Under the pieces are notes generated by a model. The model had not been told where the DNA came from, did not search any database, and saw nothing but the letters and a program-made list of their open reading frames with translations. The position numbers and the translations under genes are program-made. 16,514 nucleotides of DNA from Pseudomonadota bacterium (lineage in GTDB: Bacteria > Pseudomonadota > Alphaproteobacteria > Sphingomonadales > Sphingomonadaceae): assembly GCA_023424275.1 (NCBI GenBank), contig JAFAED010000379.1, positions 1-16,514 on the forward strand, in the 5' to 3' direction. This document shows positions 6,339 to 13,843 of this stretch, piece by piece. Within the stretch, counting starts at the first letter, position 1, and every line of letters begins with the position of its first letter.

Positions 6339-7928
6339 TCAGCCCGCGAACGCCGCTTTCACGAAATCGGCGGCGCGTTCGCCGATCATGATGCTCGGCG
6401 CATTGGTGTTGCCGCTCACCAGCCGCGGCATGATGCTCGCGTCGGCGACCCACAGCCCGTCGACACCCTTGAGCTTCAGCGTCGGATCGACCACCGCACC
6501 CTCGTCGCTGCCCATCCGGCATGTGCCCACGGGATGATAGACGGTGTCGGCGCGGCTGCGGATCAGCGCGTCGAGCGCGGCATCGTCGTCGATATTCACC
6601 GGATGGCGGTCGACCCCCGCATAGTCCGACAGCGGCGGCGCCGCGGCGATGCGGTGCATCATTCGCACGCCTGCCCTGAGCGTCGCCATATCGCGTTCGT
6701 CGGTCAGGAACCCCGGATCAATTGCCGGTGCCGCCGCAGCATCACCCGACACGAGCCGCACCGTCCCGCGGCTCTCGGGCCGCAGCACGCAGGCATGGCA
6801 CGAAAAGCCGTGCCCCTTCACTTTCGTCCGCCCGTGATCCTCCAGCATTGCAGGAACGAAATGATACTGGATGTCGGGCGCGGGCAGGTCGGGGCGCGAT
6901 TTCCAGAAGCCCCCCGCCTCGGCAAAGCAGGTCGTCATGATCCCGCTTCGCTGTGTCCGGTGCTCGAAGATCGCCTTCACCATCCGCCAGGTGCCGCCCA
7001 GGCTGTCGCCGAACGGCTCGGTTGAGCGCGTCTCCCAGCTCGACACATAGTCGATATGATCCTGCAGGTCGGCGCCAACGCTGGCGCGATCCGCCACGAC
7101 GTCGATCCCCTTGTCCTTCAGATGCGCACCCGGCCCGATCCCTGACAACATCAGGATTTGCGGGCTGTTGAACGCGCCCGCCGACAGGATGACGCCGCCC
7201 CGCGCACGCAGCGTCTCACGCTTCGACCCGCGCCGGATCACGACGCCCGTGGCGCGGCCGTTTTCGATCACGATCTTCTCGACCAGCGCCCCGGTCCGCA
7301 CCGCGAAATTGCCATGCTCGCGCAGCGGCTCGACATAGGCACGCGCCGCCGACCAGCGTTCGCCGCCCTTCTGCGTCACCTGATAAAGCCCGAAACCCTC
7401 TTGGCTAGCGCCGTTGAAATCGGCGGTGCGCGGCAGTTGCAGCGACGCCGCGCTTTCGATGAAGCGCCGGCTCGTCACATTGGGCCAGCGCTGGTCCATC
7501 ACATTAAGCGGCCCGCCGGCGCCGTGAAATTCGTCGCCGCCGCGCTCATTGCCCTCGCTGCGCTTGAAGAAAGGCAGCACGTCGGCATAGCTCCAGCCGG
7601 TGGCTCCGAGCGACGCCCACTGGTCGTAATCGAAAGCGTGGCCGCGAATATAGACCATCGCGTTGATCGCGCTCGACCCGCCCAGCCCGCGCCCGCGCGG
7701 CTGGTATCCGATCCGGCCGTTCAGCCCCGGCTGCGGCACCGTCTCGTACCGATAGTTTGACGATTTGGGGATGAAGGGCATGAACCCCGGCGTCTTGACC
7801 CGCACCGTATCGTTGCGCCCGCCCGCCTCGATCAGGCAGACGGTGCGCGAGCCATCCTCGGCGAGCCGCCCCGCCGCCGCGCTCCCCGCGCTGCCGCCGC
7901 CGATAACGATGATGTCGAACTGATCCAT
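6339..7928 (-). CDS. GMC-family FAD-dependent oxidoreductase (choline dehydrogenase-like), 529 aa
   Basis: The N-terminus has the FAD-binding Rossmann motif [14 protein letters not shown] at about 9-22. The two GMC signatures follow: [16 protein letters not shown] and [16 protein letters not shown]. The catalytic pair is intact, with H465 in [10 protein letters not shown] and the Asn of NTNAPS near 509, the 44-residue spacing usual in choline oxidase-type enzymes. Such enzymes oxidise a primary or secondary alcohol to the carbonyl and pass electrons to oxygen, a quinone or a cytochrome. The substrate cannot be read from the sequence, and choline, glucose, polyethylene glycol or terpene alcohols are all precedented. 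AGGGGAG lies about six bases before the ATG at 7928, and there is no signal peptide. The gene lies 93 bp downstream of the hydroxylase operon, which makes a lipid or sterol alcohol substrate possible but unproven. Confidence 0.95.
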   Translation of the reverse strand: MDQFDIIVIGGGSAGSAAAGRLAEDGSRTVCLIEAGGRNDTVRVKTPGFMPFIPKSSNYRYETVPQPGLNGRIGYQPRGRGLGGSSAINAMVYIRGHAFDYDQWASLGATGWSYADVLPFFKRSEGNERGGDEFHGAGGPLNVMDQRWPNVTSRRFIESAASLQLPRTADFNGASQEGFGLYQVTQKGGERWSAARAYVEPLREHGNFAVRTGALVEKIVIENGRATGVVIRRGSKRETLRARGGVILSAGAFNSPQILMLSGIGPGAHLKDKGIDVVADRASVGADLQDHIDYVSSWETRSTEPFGDSLGGTWRMVKAIFEHRTQRSGIMTTCFAEAGGFWKSRPDLPAPDIQYHFVPAMLEDHGRTKVKGHGFSCHACVLRPESRGTVRLVSGDAAAAPAIDPGFLTDERDMATLRAGVRMMHRIAAAPPLSDYAGVDRHPVNIDDDAALDALIRSRADTVYHPVGTCRMGSDEGAVVDPTLKLKGVDGLWVADASIMPRLVSGNTNAPSIMIGERAADFVKAAFAG

Positions 7929-8021
7929 ATACCGCTCCCCTCGCGCCGCCTTGGGGCGGTCGTCCGGGTGCTTACATGAATGTCATTAGCCAACGACGCA
8001 AGCCGCCAGATGCAGCGGTCG
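7929..8021 (-). promoter_or_regulatory. Upstream region of the GMC gene with an imperfect palindrome and a leader hairpin
   Basis: ACAT (7974-7977) and ATGT (7980-7983) form an inverted repeat within TTACATGAATGTCATTA (7972-7988), resembling a TetR-type operator half-site pair. Nearer the gene, CCGCC (7946-7950) and GGCGG (7955-7959) form a small hairpin just before the ribosome site. No clear promoter hexamers were seen, so operator function is a guess. Confidence 0.25.
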
Positions 8022-8330
8022 TCAGATGCAGTTGCCCATGGCGCAACCCGCCAGAAGGAGCAGCGACGGCGCGGCACCCAGTAGGAGCAGCAAACCGCCC
8101 CCGGTGATCAGCCAGCGATTGCCGGACCGCCAGCCCATGGCGGCGCTCGTCAGGAAGATCGCGACGGACAGCAGCGCGGCTAGCGCGAACGACGGTCCCG
8201 CGGACCCGACAAAAATTGCCGGCCCGCCATAATGAAGTTCGTTGGCACTCGCGATCACGGCGAGAAGGATCGGGAACGCCCCGGCGACGAGGGCCAATAC
8301 GTCCCAATATCGCCAGCGCGCCGCACTCAT
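8022..8330 (-). CDS. Small three-span membrane protein, 102 aa, function unknown
   Basis: The start is the ATG at 8328-8330, which overlaps the hydroxylase stop as ATGA. The frame is open further upstream to 8489, but that part is inside the hydroxylase gene and is not protein-like. Three hydrophobic segments are visible: VLALVAGAFPILLAVI, FALAALLSVAIFLTS and LITGGGLLLLLGAAPS. The C-terminus is short (LAGCAMGNCI) with two cysteines. I recognise no family. Its position as the last gene of the overlapped operon suggests a role alongside the membrane hydroxylase, for example as a partner subunit, but nothing in the sequence proves that. Confidence 0.72.
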   Translation of the reverse strand: MSAARWRYWDVLALVAGAFPILLAVIASANELHYGGPAIFVGSAGPSFALAALLSVAIFLTSAAMGWRSGNRWLITGGGLLLLLGAAPSLLLLAGCAMGNCI

Positions 8331-9241
8331 TCGGCTGGCTCTTTCACAGACCGCCCCGCCGCCCAGCGTTCCTTGATCATCGCGCTCGTCTGTCGGCTGC
8401 CGTCGTGGCTCCAGCCGGGTTCGCGCCACATATAATCGAGCTTGTGCTTCCACGGAGCGGCCCAGACGTCCTTTGCGATCCCGACCCATTCATGCACCGC
8501 GGCCCACAGGATGTTGAAGCTGCCGAGCTGCTTGACGATGCCATAGCGCACCGGATCGTCGTCGCGTTCGGCGACGAAGCTGCCGAACATCTTGTCCCAG
8601 ATGATAAACACGCCGGCATAATTGGCGTCGAGATAGCGCGGGTTCACGCCGTGATGGACGCGGGGGTGCGAGGGCGTGTTCATCACCGCCTCGAACCATT
8701 TGGGCATCCGCTTGATCGCCTCGGTATGGATCCAGAACTGATAGATCAGGTTGAGCCCCGCGCAGAAGAACACCATCGCGGGCGGAAAGCCGATCAGGAA
8801 GAGCGGCAGGCGGAACAGGAAGGTCAGGCTGAAAAAGCCGGTCCACGTCTGCCGCAGCGCGGTCGACAGATTATAATGCTGGCTGCTGTGGTGGATGACA
8901 TGGCTCGCCCAGAACCAGCGCACGCGGTGCGCACTGCGGTGAAAGGCGTAATAGGCGAGGTCGTCGAGGAAGAAGCAGAGGATCCACGCCCACCACCATT
9001 GGCTGAACTCGATGCCGATATCGAACAGCCGGTATTGATATACGAACACCGACATGCCGATCACCGCCGCGCCAACGAACGCACCCGCGACCTGACTGAC
9101 GGTGCCGAGCATCAGCGAGGTCAGCGTATCGCGCGCCTCGTACCGGCTCTTGTCGCGGCGCAGCGAGAAGATCATCTCGGCGATCAGCAGCAGGATGAAC
9201 GCGGGCACCGCATAGACGACGGGATCGGGCAATTTATCCAC
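8327..9241 (-). CDS. Membrane fatty-acid hydroxylase / sterol desaturase family protein, about 304 aa
   Basis: This integral-membrane di-iron enzyme has the full histidine set of the superfamily. Counting from the GTG at 9241 these are HRSAH (101-105), HVIHH (114-118), H172 in WIHTE and HPRVHH (192-197). Hydrophobic spans precede the first box and lie between the second and third. Such enzymes hydroxylate or desaturate sterols, fatty acids, carotenoids or ether lipids. The start is uncertain. GTG at 9239-9241 (VDKLPDPVVYAVPAF) overlaps the upstream stop by eight bases and gives a family-like N-terminus. GTG at 9253 and ATG at 9280 are alternatives, the last preceded by GGGGAAGG and overlapping the upstream gene by 47 bases. 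Tight overlap with both neighbours argues for one coupled operon. The substrate is unknown. Confidence 0.92.
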   Translation of the reverse strand: MDKLPDPVVYAVPAFILLLIAEMIFSLRRDKSRYEARDTLTSLMLGTVSQVAGAFVGAAVIGMSVFVYQYRLFDIGIEFSQWWWAWILCFFLDDLAYYAFHRSAHRVRWFWASHVIHHSSQHYNLSTALRQTWTGFFSLTFLFRLPLFLIGFPPAMVFFCAGLNLIYQFWIHTEAIKRMPKWFEAVMNTPSHPRVHHGVNPRYLDANYAGVFIIWDKMFGSFVAERDDDPVRYGIVKQLGSFNILWAAVHEWVGIAKDVWAAPWKHKLDYMWREPGWSHDGSRQTSAMIKERWAAGRSVKEPAE

Positions 9242-9641
9242 GGCTGAACTCACGCATCCGGCTGGCCCACATCCCCGCATCCTTCCCCAATTGCAGCGTC
9301 ACCGCGCCGAATGTCTTCTCGGGCATCGTCAATGTCAGGAAATCCTTGTCGAGCCGGCCGATCACATTGGCATCGACCGGCCGCGCAGCGAAGAAATTGC
9401 CGTGCGCGCGCACCAGCATCATCCGTCCTTCGGCATTTTGCACGATCGCGGCAAAGCCGGCGCGGTCGCGCGCGACCTCGACCCCGCGAAACCCCGCCTC
9501 GGCCTCTTCGGCCAGCCGGATCGCATGCGCCGCATCCTCGATCCGCGGATCGGCGCCAAGCCCGATCTTCCCGACCAGCCAGGCGACAAAAAGCACCGCG
9601 GCGAGCGATGCGCCGAGCTGGATCAACTCGGCCTGGTTCAT
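9234..9641 (-). CDS. Hypothetical single-span membrane protein, 135 aa
   Basis: The N-terminus has one hydrophobic helix (about residues 8-26, LGASLAAVLFVAWLVGKIG). A soluble domain of about 105 residues follows, rich in alternating charged and hydrophobic stretches (FRGVEVARDRAGFAAIVQN, GRMMLVRAHGNFFAARP). I recognise no named family. The ATG at 9639-9641 overlaps the stop of the TIGR01244 gene as ATGA, and its own end overlaps the hydroxylase start, so it is the second member of the four-gene set. The helix-plus-domain layout suggests a membrane-tethered accessory protein facing the cytoplasm, which is inference. The coupling supports it being a real gene. Confidence 0.85.
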   Translation of the reverse strand: MNQAELIQLGASLAAVLFVAWLVGKIGLGADPRIEDAAHAIRLAEEAEAGFRGVEVARDRAGFAAIVQNAEGRMMLVRAHGNFFAARPVDANVIGRLDKDFLTLTMPEKTFGAVTLQLGKDAGMWASRMREFSRG

Positions 9642-10072
9642 TTTTCGCCTGCGAGCGCGTCGAGCATCGGCCTGAGGCCGGTCAGGTCGTAACCCGCCTT
9701 CGCCGCCGCCTCGACGATGGCATCGACATCGTCACCCGCGCGGGCACGCGTCAGCGCCCACAAGTGCGTCGAGCGCGTGCCCGACCGACAATAAGCGAGG
9801 ATCGGTCCTGTCGCATCGGTCAGCAATTTATCGAGCGCATCGATTTGCGCGTGGCTGAAACCCGCATGGCCGATCGGGATCGCGGCATAGGCGAGTCCCT
9901 CGGCCGCCGCCGCATGTGCGATATCGTCGCCCTGTGGCGCCGAAGGCTCTTCGCCGTCGGGGCGATTATTGACCAGCATCGCAAAGCCCGCGGCCTTGGC
10001 CTCGGCCACATCCTCGATGCTGATCTGAGGGGCGACGCTATAGTCGGCGGACAGGGGTCGAAAATCGCTCAT
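9638..10072 (-). CDS. TIGR01244/DUF442 family phosphatase- or sulfurtransferase-like protein, 144 aa
   Basis: The whole length fits the TIGR01244/DUF442 domain, a dual-specificity-phosphatase-like fold. It opens with FRPLSADYSVAPQISIEDV, has the conserved LVNNRPDGEEP, and carries the active-site loop AYCRSGTRSTHLWAL with Cys95 and Arg100 (C-x4-R). In other bacteria the same domain is fused to persulfide dioxygenase-like beta-lactamase-fold proteins, hence the sulfurtransferase label, but the activity of stand-alone members is not settled. It is the first gene of the minus-strand operon and overlaps the next gene by ATGA. No sulfide-related gene is nearby. The start at 10072 gives the family-typical N-terminus. 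Confidence 0.93.
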   Translation of the reverse strand: MSDFRPLSADYSVAPQISIEDVAEAKAAGFAMLVNNRPDGEEPSAPQGDDIAHAAAAEGLAYAAIPIGHAGFSHAQIDALDKLLTDATGPILAYCRSGTRSTHLWALTRARAGDDVDAIVEAAAKAGYDLTGLRPMLDALAGEK

Positions 10073-10078
10073 GCCGCC

Positions 10079-10108
10079 GATCTACTCCCGCCGCCCGCTT
10101 GCTGACAA
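10079..10108 (-). promoter_or_regulatory. Possible promoter of the four-gene membrane operon
   Basis: On the minus strand, TTGTCA (10103-10108) matches the -35 consensus at five of six bases. At 17-18 bp spacing the -10 candidates GTAGAT/TAGATC (10079-10085) are poor. The site ends only seven bases before the start codon, which would give an almost leaderless message. The evidence is weak. Confidence 0.25.
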
Positions 10109-10180
10109 GCGTGAAGGTGTCGGCATGATTGAAAGACGGCGCCTTCGGGGTGGAGAGCTGCCATTCAGCTACCCACTTCC

Positions 10181-10252
10181 GTCATCCCGGGCTTGACCCG
10201 GGATCCGCCTTTTCCTTCAAGAAGGCAGGCCCCGGATCAAGTCCGGGGTGAC
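10181..10252. repeat. Three-hairpin intergenic palindromic element
   Basis: This 72-bp imperfect inverted repeat lies between recQ and the membrane operon. The outer arms begin GTCATCCCGG and end CCGGGGTGAC, and are near-complements along their whole length. Each arm is also a hairpin by itself: CCCGGG-CTTGA-CCCGGG on the left and CCCCGGA-TCAAG-TCCGGGG on the right. A central GCCTT/AAGGC stem (10207-10226) joins them, giving a cruciform or three-lobed RNA. Elements with the same CCCGG-CTTGA-CCGGG core are scattered in many alphaproteobacterial genomes. It may act as a transcription barrier or nuclease block after recQ, but has no T tract. Confidence 0.82.
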
Positions 10253-10289
10253 GAGAATTGAAACGGCAACTCCGGTCGAAAGCTACCGA

Positions 10290-12131
10290 TCAAAATTGCC
10301 TTATCACGCCCAGAAACGCATCGCCCCACGCGTCGAGCTTCTTGCCGCCGACCCCGGGAATATCCGCGAGCGCGCTCCTCGTCGCCGGCCTTTCGCTCGC
10401 CATCGCGCGCAGCACCGCATCATGAAAGATGACATAGGGCGGCACATTCGCCTCGGCCGCCAGTTCGCGCCGCATTGCACGCAACGCATCGAACAGCGGA
10501 TCGCCGACCGGGTTCGGCGTCGCGCTGGCCCCGCCGCGCGCGGCGCGCTGCGTGCGCTTCACCGGCGGCTCGGCCATCAGCACCGCGGTCTCGCCCTTCA
10601 TCATCGCACGCGCCGCGGGGCCGAGCATCAGCCCGCCATGTTCGGTCGTGTCGAGCGCCTCGCGCGCGACAAGCGAACGCACCAGCGGCTTGATCAGTCG
10701 CGCCTCCTCATGCGCGACGATCCCGAACACCGACAATTTGTCGTGCCCGCGGCTGGCGATCCGCTCGTCGCTCCGCCCGCACAGCACCGCCTCGATATGC
10801 CCAGCGCCGAAGCTCTGCCCGGTCCGATAGACGGCGCTCAACAATTTCTGCGCGAGCACCGTCGCATCGACCTGGCGACCGGGCTCAAGGCAATTGTCGC
10901 AATTGCCGCAGCGCTCGGGCGGATTCTCGCCGAAATGCCGCAGCAGCAGCGCGCGGCGGCATTCGACCGTCTCGACCAGCGCGGCGAGCGCGTTCAGCCG
11001 CACGCGTTCACCCGCGACGCGCGCCTCGGGCAATTCGGACAGCCGCATGCGCGCGCGCGCAAAATCGTCGGCGCCCCACAGCATCATCGCCTCGGCGGGA
11101 TCGCCGTCGCGCCCCGCACGGCCGGTTTCCTGATAATAGCTCTCGATCGATTTCGGTAGGCCCGCGTGCGCCACGAAGCGCACATCGGGCTTGTCGATTC
11201 CCATGCCGAACGCGACCGTCGCGGTGACGATCCCGTCCTCCGACGCGACGAAATCATGCTGCACCTGTGCGCGCCGTTCGGGGTCGAGCCCCGCGTGATA
11301 GGCTGCAACGCGACGCCCCGTCGCCACCGCGATCTGTTCGGCGAGCCGCTCGGTGCCATTGCGCGTCGGGGCGTAAACGATCCCCGGCCCCGGATTGGCG
11401 GCGATGAAATCAACGAGTTGCTTCGCCGGGCTCACGCGCGGGCGGATCGCATAGCGGATGTTCGGCCGGTCGAAACCCGCGAGGATCAGCCCGTCGGCGG
11501 GAATCCCGAGCTGGACGAGGATATCCTCGCGCGTGTGCTTGTCGGCCGTTGCCGTCAGCGCAAGCCGCGGCACCGCGGGAAAGGCGTCGAGCAGCGGGCG
11601 GAGCAAGCGATAATCGGGGCGGAAATCATGCCCCCATTCGCTGACGCAATGCGCTTCGTCGATCGCGAACAGCGCCGGCGTCTGCGCTTCGAGCAAGGTG
11701 CGGAACCCCTCGCCCGTCGCGCGCTCGGGCGCCACATAGAGCAGGTCGAGCTGGCCGTCGCGATACGCCTGCCGCGTGTCGGCCCAGTCGGCATCGACAC
11801 TGGTCAGGCTCGCGGCGCGGATCCCCGCCGCGCGCGCACCGCGCAGCTGGTCGTGCATCAGCGCGATCAGCGGCGACACGACGATCACGCAGCCGTTCAG
11901 CGCGACCGCAGGCAGCTGATAGGTGAGCGACTTGCCCGCGCCCGTCGGCATTACCGCAAGCGTACGCTCGCCCGCCATCACGCGATCGACGACGTCGCCC
12001 TGACGGCCGCGAAAATGGTCGAAACCGAAGGTGGATTTGAGCAGCGGCAGGAGAGCATCGGCGGACATCGCAGGTGGCGATAGGGCGGATGATAGATAGA
12101 GGGAAGCCCCACGCTCTTCCAAAGTCGTCAT
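10290..12131 (-). CDS. recQ: ATP-dependent DNA helicase RecQ, 613 aa
   Basis: RecQ unwinds DNA 3' to 5' in recombination and replication-fork repair. All parts are present in order: motif 0 around FRGRQ (40-44), Walker A MPTGAGKS (61-68), the DEAHC box with SEWGHDFRPDY, GFDRPN, the arginine-finger motif YYQETGRAGRDG, a four-cysteine zinc site (VEC with CGNCDNC), the RQC winged helix, and a C-terminal HRDC domain (LRAMRRELAAEANVPPY to GKKLDAWGDAFLGVI). The ATG at 12131 shares a base with the antiporter stop (TGATG), indicating coupled translation. The ATG at 12068 (MSADALLPLLK), where similarity to the family begins, is an alternative 592-residue start, and neither has a strong ribosome site. 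Length and motifs point to a functional enzyme. Confidence 0.97.
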   Translation of the reverse strand: MTTLEERGASLYLSSALSPPAMSADALLPLLKSTFGFDHFRGRQGDVVDRVMAGERTLAVMPTGAGKSLTYQLPAVALNGCVIVVSPLIALMHDQLRGARAAGIRAASLTSVDADWADTRQAYRDGQLDLLYVAPERATGEGFRTLLEAQTPALFAIDEAHCVSEWGHDFRPDYRLLRPLLDAFPAVPRLALTATADKHTREDILVQLGIPADGLILAGFDRPNIRYAIRPRVSPAKQLVDFIAANPGPGIVYAPTRNGTERLAEQIAVATGRRVAAYHAGLDPERRAQVQHDFVASEDGIVTATVAFGMGIDKPDVRFVAHAGLPKSIESYYQETGRAGRDGDPAEAMMLWGADDFARARMRLSELPEARVAGERVRLNALAALVETVECRRALLLRHFGENPPERCGNCDNCLEPGRQVDATVLAQKLLSAVYRTGQSFGAGHIEAVLCGRSDERIASRGHDKLSVFGIVAHEEARLIKPLVRSLVAREALDTTEHGGLMLGPAARAMMKGETAVLMAEPPVKRTQRAARGGASATPNPVGDPLFDALRAMRRELAAEANVPPYVIFHDAVLRAMASERPATRSALADIPGVGGKKLDAWGDAFLGVIRQF

Positions 12132-13774
12132 CAGGCCCGCGTCAGCATCGCCCGCTCGGCCATCCGCGATGCGGTCTCGCGCTCGGCCATCACGACATGA
12201 TCGGCGCCGCGCCGCACCAGATCATTTACTTCCTCGTCCGAATGCGCGCGGGCGACGATCACCAGCTTCGGATTGATCGCACGCGCGCGGCGCACGATCG
12301 CCCCCGCCTCGACCCCCTCGGGGATCGCGATCAGCAGCGTCGACGCCTCGTCGAGCCCGGCTTGGCGCAGGATGCTTTCCTTGGTCGCGTCGCCGACGAT
12401 CACCGTCGCGCCCGCCTCCTTGGCCGCCGCCGCCATGTCCTTCTGGTCCTCGATCACCGTCAGCCCTTCGCCGCGGCCGCAGATCATGCTGCCGATATGG
12501 CTTCCGACGCGGCCGTAACCGATCAGCACGACCCCGGCATTGCACGGCTCGGGCGCTTCCTCGGCGACGTCGCCCGATGGTTCCTCGATCGGCTCGTCGG
12601 CGCGGATGCGCTTTACCGCCAGCGTGAAGAGGATGGGGTTGAACAGGATCGACAGCAGAGAGCCGGCAAGAATCAGGTCGCGCCCCGTTTCGGGCAGAAC
12701 CTCCAGCCCGACGCCCAGCCCGGCGAGGATGAAGGAGAATTCGCCGATTTGCGCGAGGCTCACCGAAATCGTCAGCGCGGTTTGCGACTTATGGCCGAAG
12801 GCGCGGACGAGCGCATAGGCCGCGACCGACTTGCCGACGACGATGATCGCAACCGTCGCGATCACCGGCAGCGGCTGCTCGACAATCACCTTGGGGTCGA
12901 AGAGCATGCCCACCGACACGAAGAACAATACCGCAAACGCATCGCGCAGTGGCAGCGTTTCCTCCGCCGCGCGCCGCGACAGCTGCGTCTCGCCAAGGAT
13001 CATGCCCGCGAAGAAGGCGCCCAGCGCAAAGGAGACGTCGAAGATCACCGCCGCGCCGAACGCGACGCCCAGCGCAATCGCCAGCACCGCGAGCCGGAAC
13101 AGCTCGCGCGATCCCGAATGCGCGACCCAGTGAAGCACCCATGGCAGGACGCGGCGCGCGATCAGGAACATGAAAGCGACGAAGCCGACGACCTTGACCA
13201 GCACGATCCCCGCCGACTGGAGCAGCCCCGCGCCATTCGCCTCGTCGCCGCGGTCGCCGAACATCGCGGGCAGCAGCACGAGCGCGAGCACCATCACCAG
13301 ATCCTCGACGATCAGCCAGCCGACCGCGATCCGCCCCTTTTCGGTCTCGACCATGTCGCGCGCTTGCAGCGCGCGCAGCAACACAACGGTCGAGGCGACC
13401 GACAGCGCCAGCCCGAATACTGCGCTGCCCTCGACCGACCAGCCGAGCCACAGGCCCAGCATCATGCCGAGCGCGGTCGCGACTGCGATCTGCGCGATCG
13501 CCCCCGGCACCGCGATCTTGCGCACCGACAGCAGGTCTTTCAGCGAAAAATGCAGCCCGACCCCGAACATGAGCAGGATCACGCCGATTTCGGCGAGCTG
13601 CATCGCAAGCCCGGTGTCGGCGACAAAGCCCGGCGTGAAGGGGCCGACGAGGATACCCGCGAGCAGATAGCCCGCGATCGGCGAAATCTTCAGCCGGTGC
13701 GCGAGTGCCCCCATCAAAAAGGCGACGCCCAGACCGGCGACGATGGTTCCGATCAGGGTCGTGTCGTGCGGCAT
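12131..13774 (-). CDS. Kef/YbaL-type CPA2 monovalent cation:proton antiporter with RCK domain, 547 aa
   Basis: The N-terminal two thirds is a membrane exchanger of about 12-13 spans, including SPIAGYLLAGILVGPFTPGF, the LSVASTVVLLRAL region and a VGWLIVEDLVMVLALVLLP helix with the acidic transport residue. After a linker, a cytoplasmic RCK/TrkA-N domain begins near residue 415 with the nucleotide-binding LIGYGRVGSHIG, and continues through DATKESILRQAGLDEA to the end. Family members exchange K+ or Na+ for H+ and are gated by nucleotides or glutathione adducts. This gene lacks a KefF/KefG partner nearby, and the order resembles YbaL. The ATG at 13774 was chosen because it gives the normal N-terminus. 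A TTG at 13810 would add 12 unlikely residues. It heads a two-gene unit with recQ, the stop and start overlapping by one base. Confidence 0.94.
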   Translation of the reverse strand: MPHDTTLIGTIVAGLGVAFLMGALAHRLKISPIAGYLLAGILVGPFTPGFVADTGLAMQLAEIGVILLMFGVGLHFSLKDLLSVRKIAVPGAIAQIAVATALGMMLGLWLGWSVEGSAVFGLALSVASTVVLLRALQARDMVETEKGRIAVGWLIVEDLVMVLALVLLPAMFGDRGDEANGAGLLQSAGIVLVKVVGFVAFMFLIARRVLPWVLHWVAHSGSRELFRLAVLAIALGVAFGAAVIFDVSFALGAFFAGMILGETQLSRRAAEETLPLRDAFAVLFFVSVGMLFDPKVIVEQPLPVIATVAIIVVGKSVAAYALVRAFGHKSQTALTISVSLAQIGEFSFILAGLGVGLEVLPETGRDLILAGSLLSILFNPILFTLAVKRIRADEPIEEPSGDVAEEAPEPCNAGVVLIGYGRVGSHIGSMICGRGEGLTVIEDQKDMAAAAKEAGATVIVGDATKESILRQAGLDEASTLLIAIPEGVEAGAIVRRARAINPKLVIVARAHSDEEVNDLVRRGADHVVMAERETASRMAERAMLTRA

Positions 13775-13843
13775 GCCCCTTGCGTAAAGGCCGGGGGCGC
13801 GAAGGGTCAACCCAAGCCAACCATTTTCATTGCAATTAAATCG

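Noticed and set aside
8216-9247. A 343-codon plus-strand open frame opposite the hydroxylase gene
   Set aside because: It covers the di-iron hydroxylase on the other strand and has shadow-type composition with no independent start signal.
10181-10252. The palindromic element as a CRISPR repeat or transposon end
   Set aside because: There is only one copy in the window, with no spacer pattern, no transposase and no target-site duplication that I can see.
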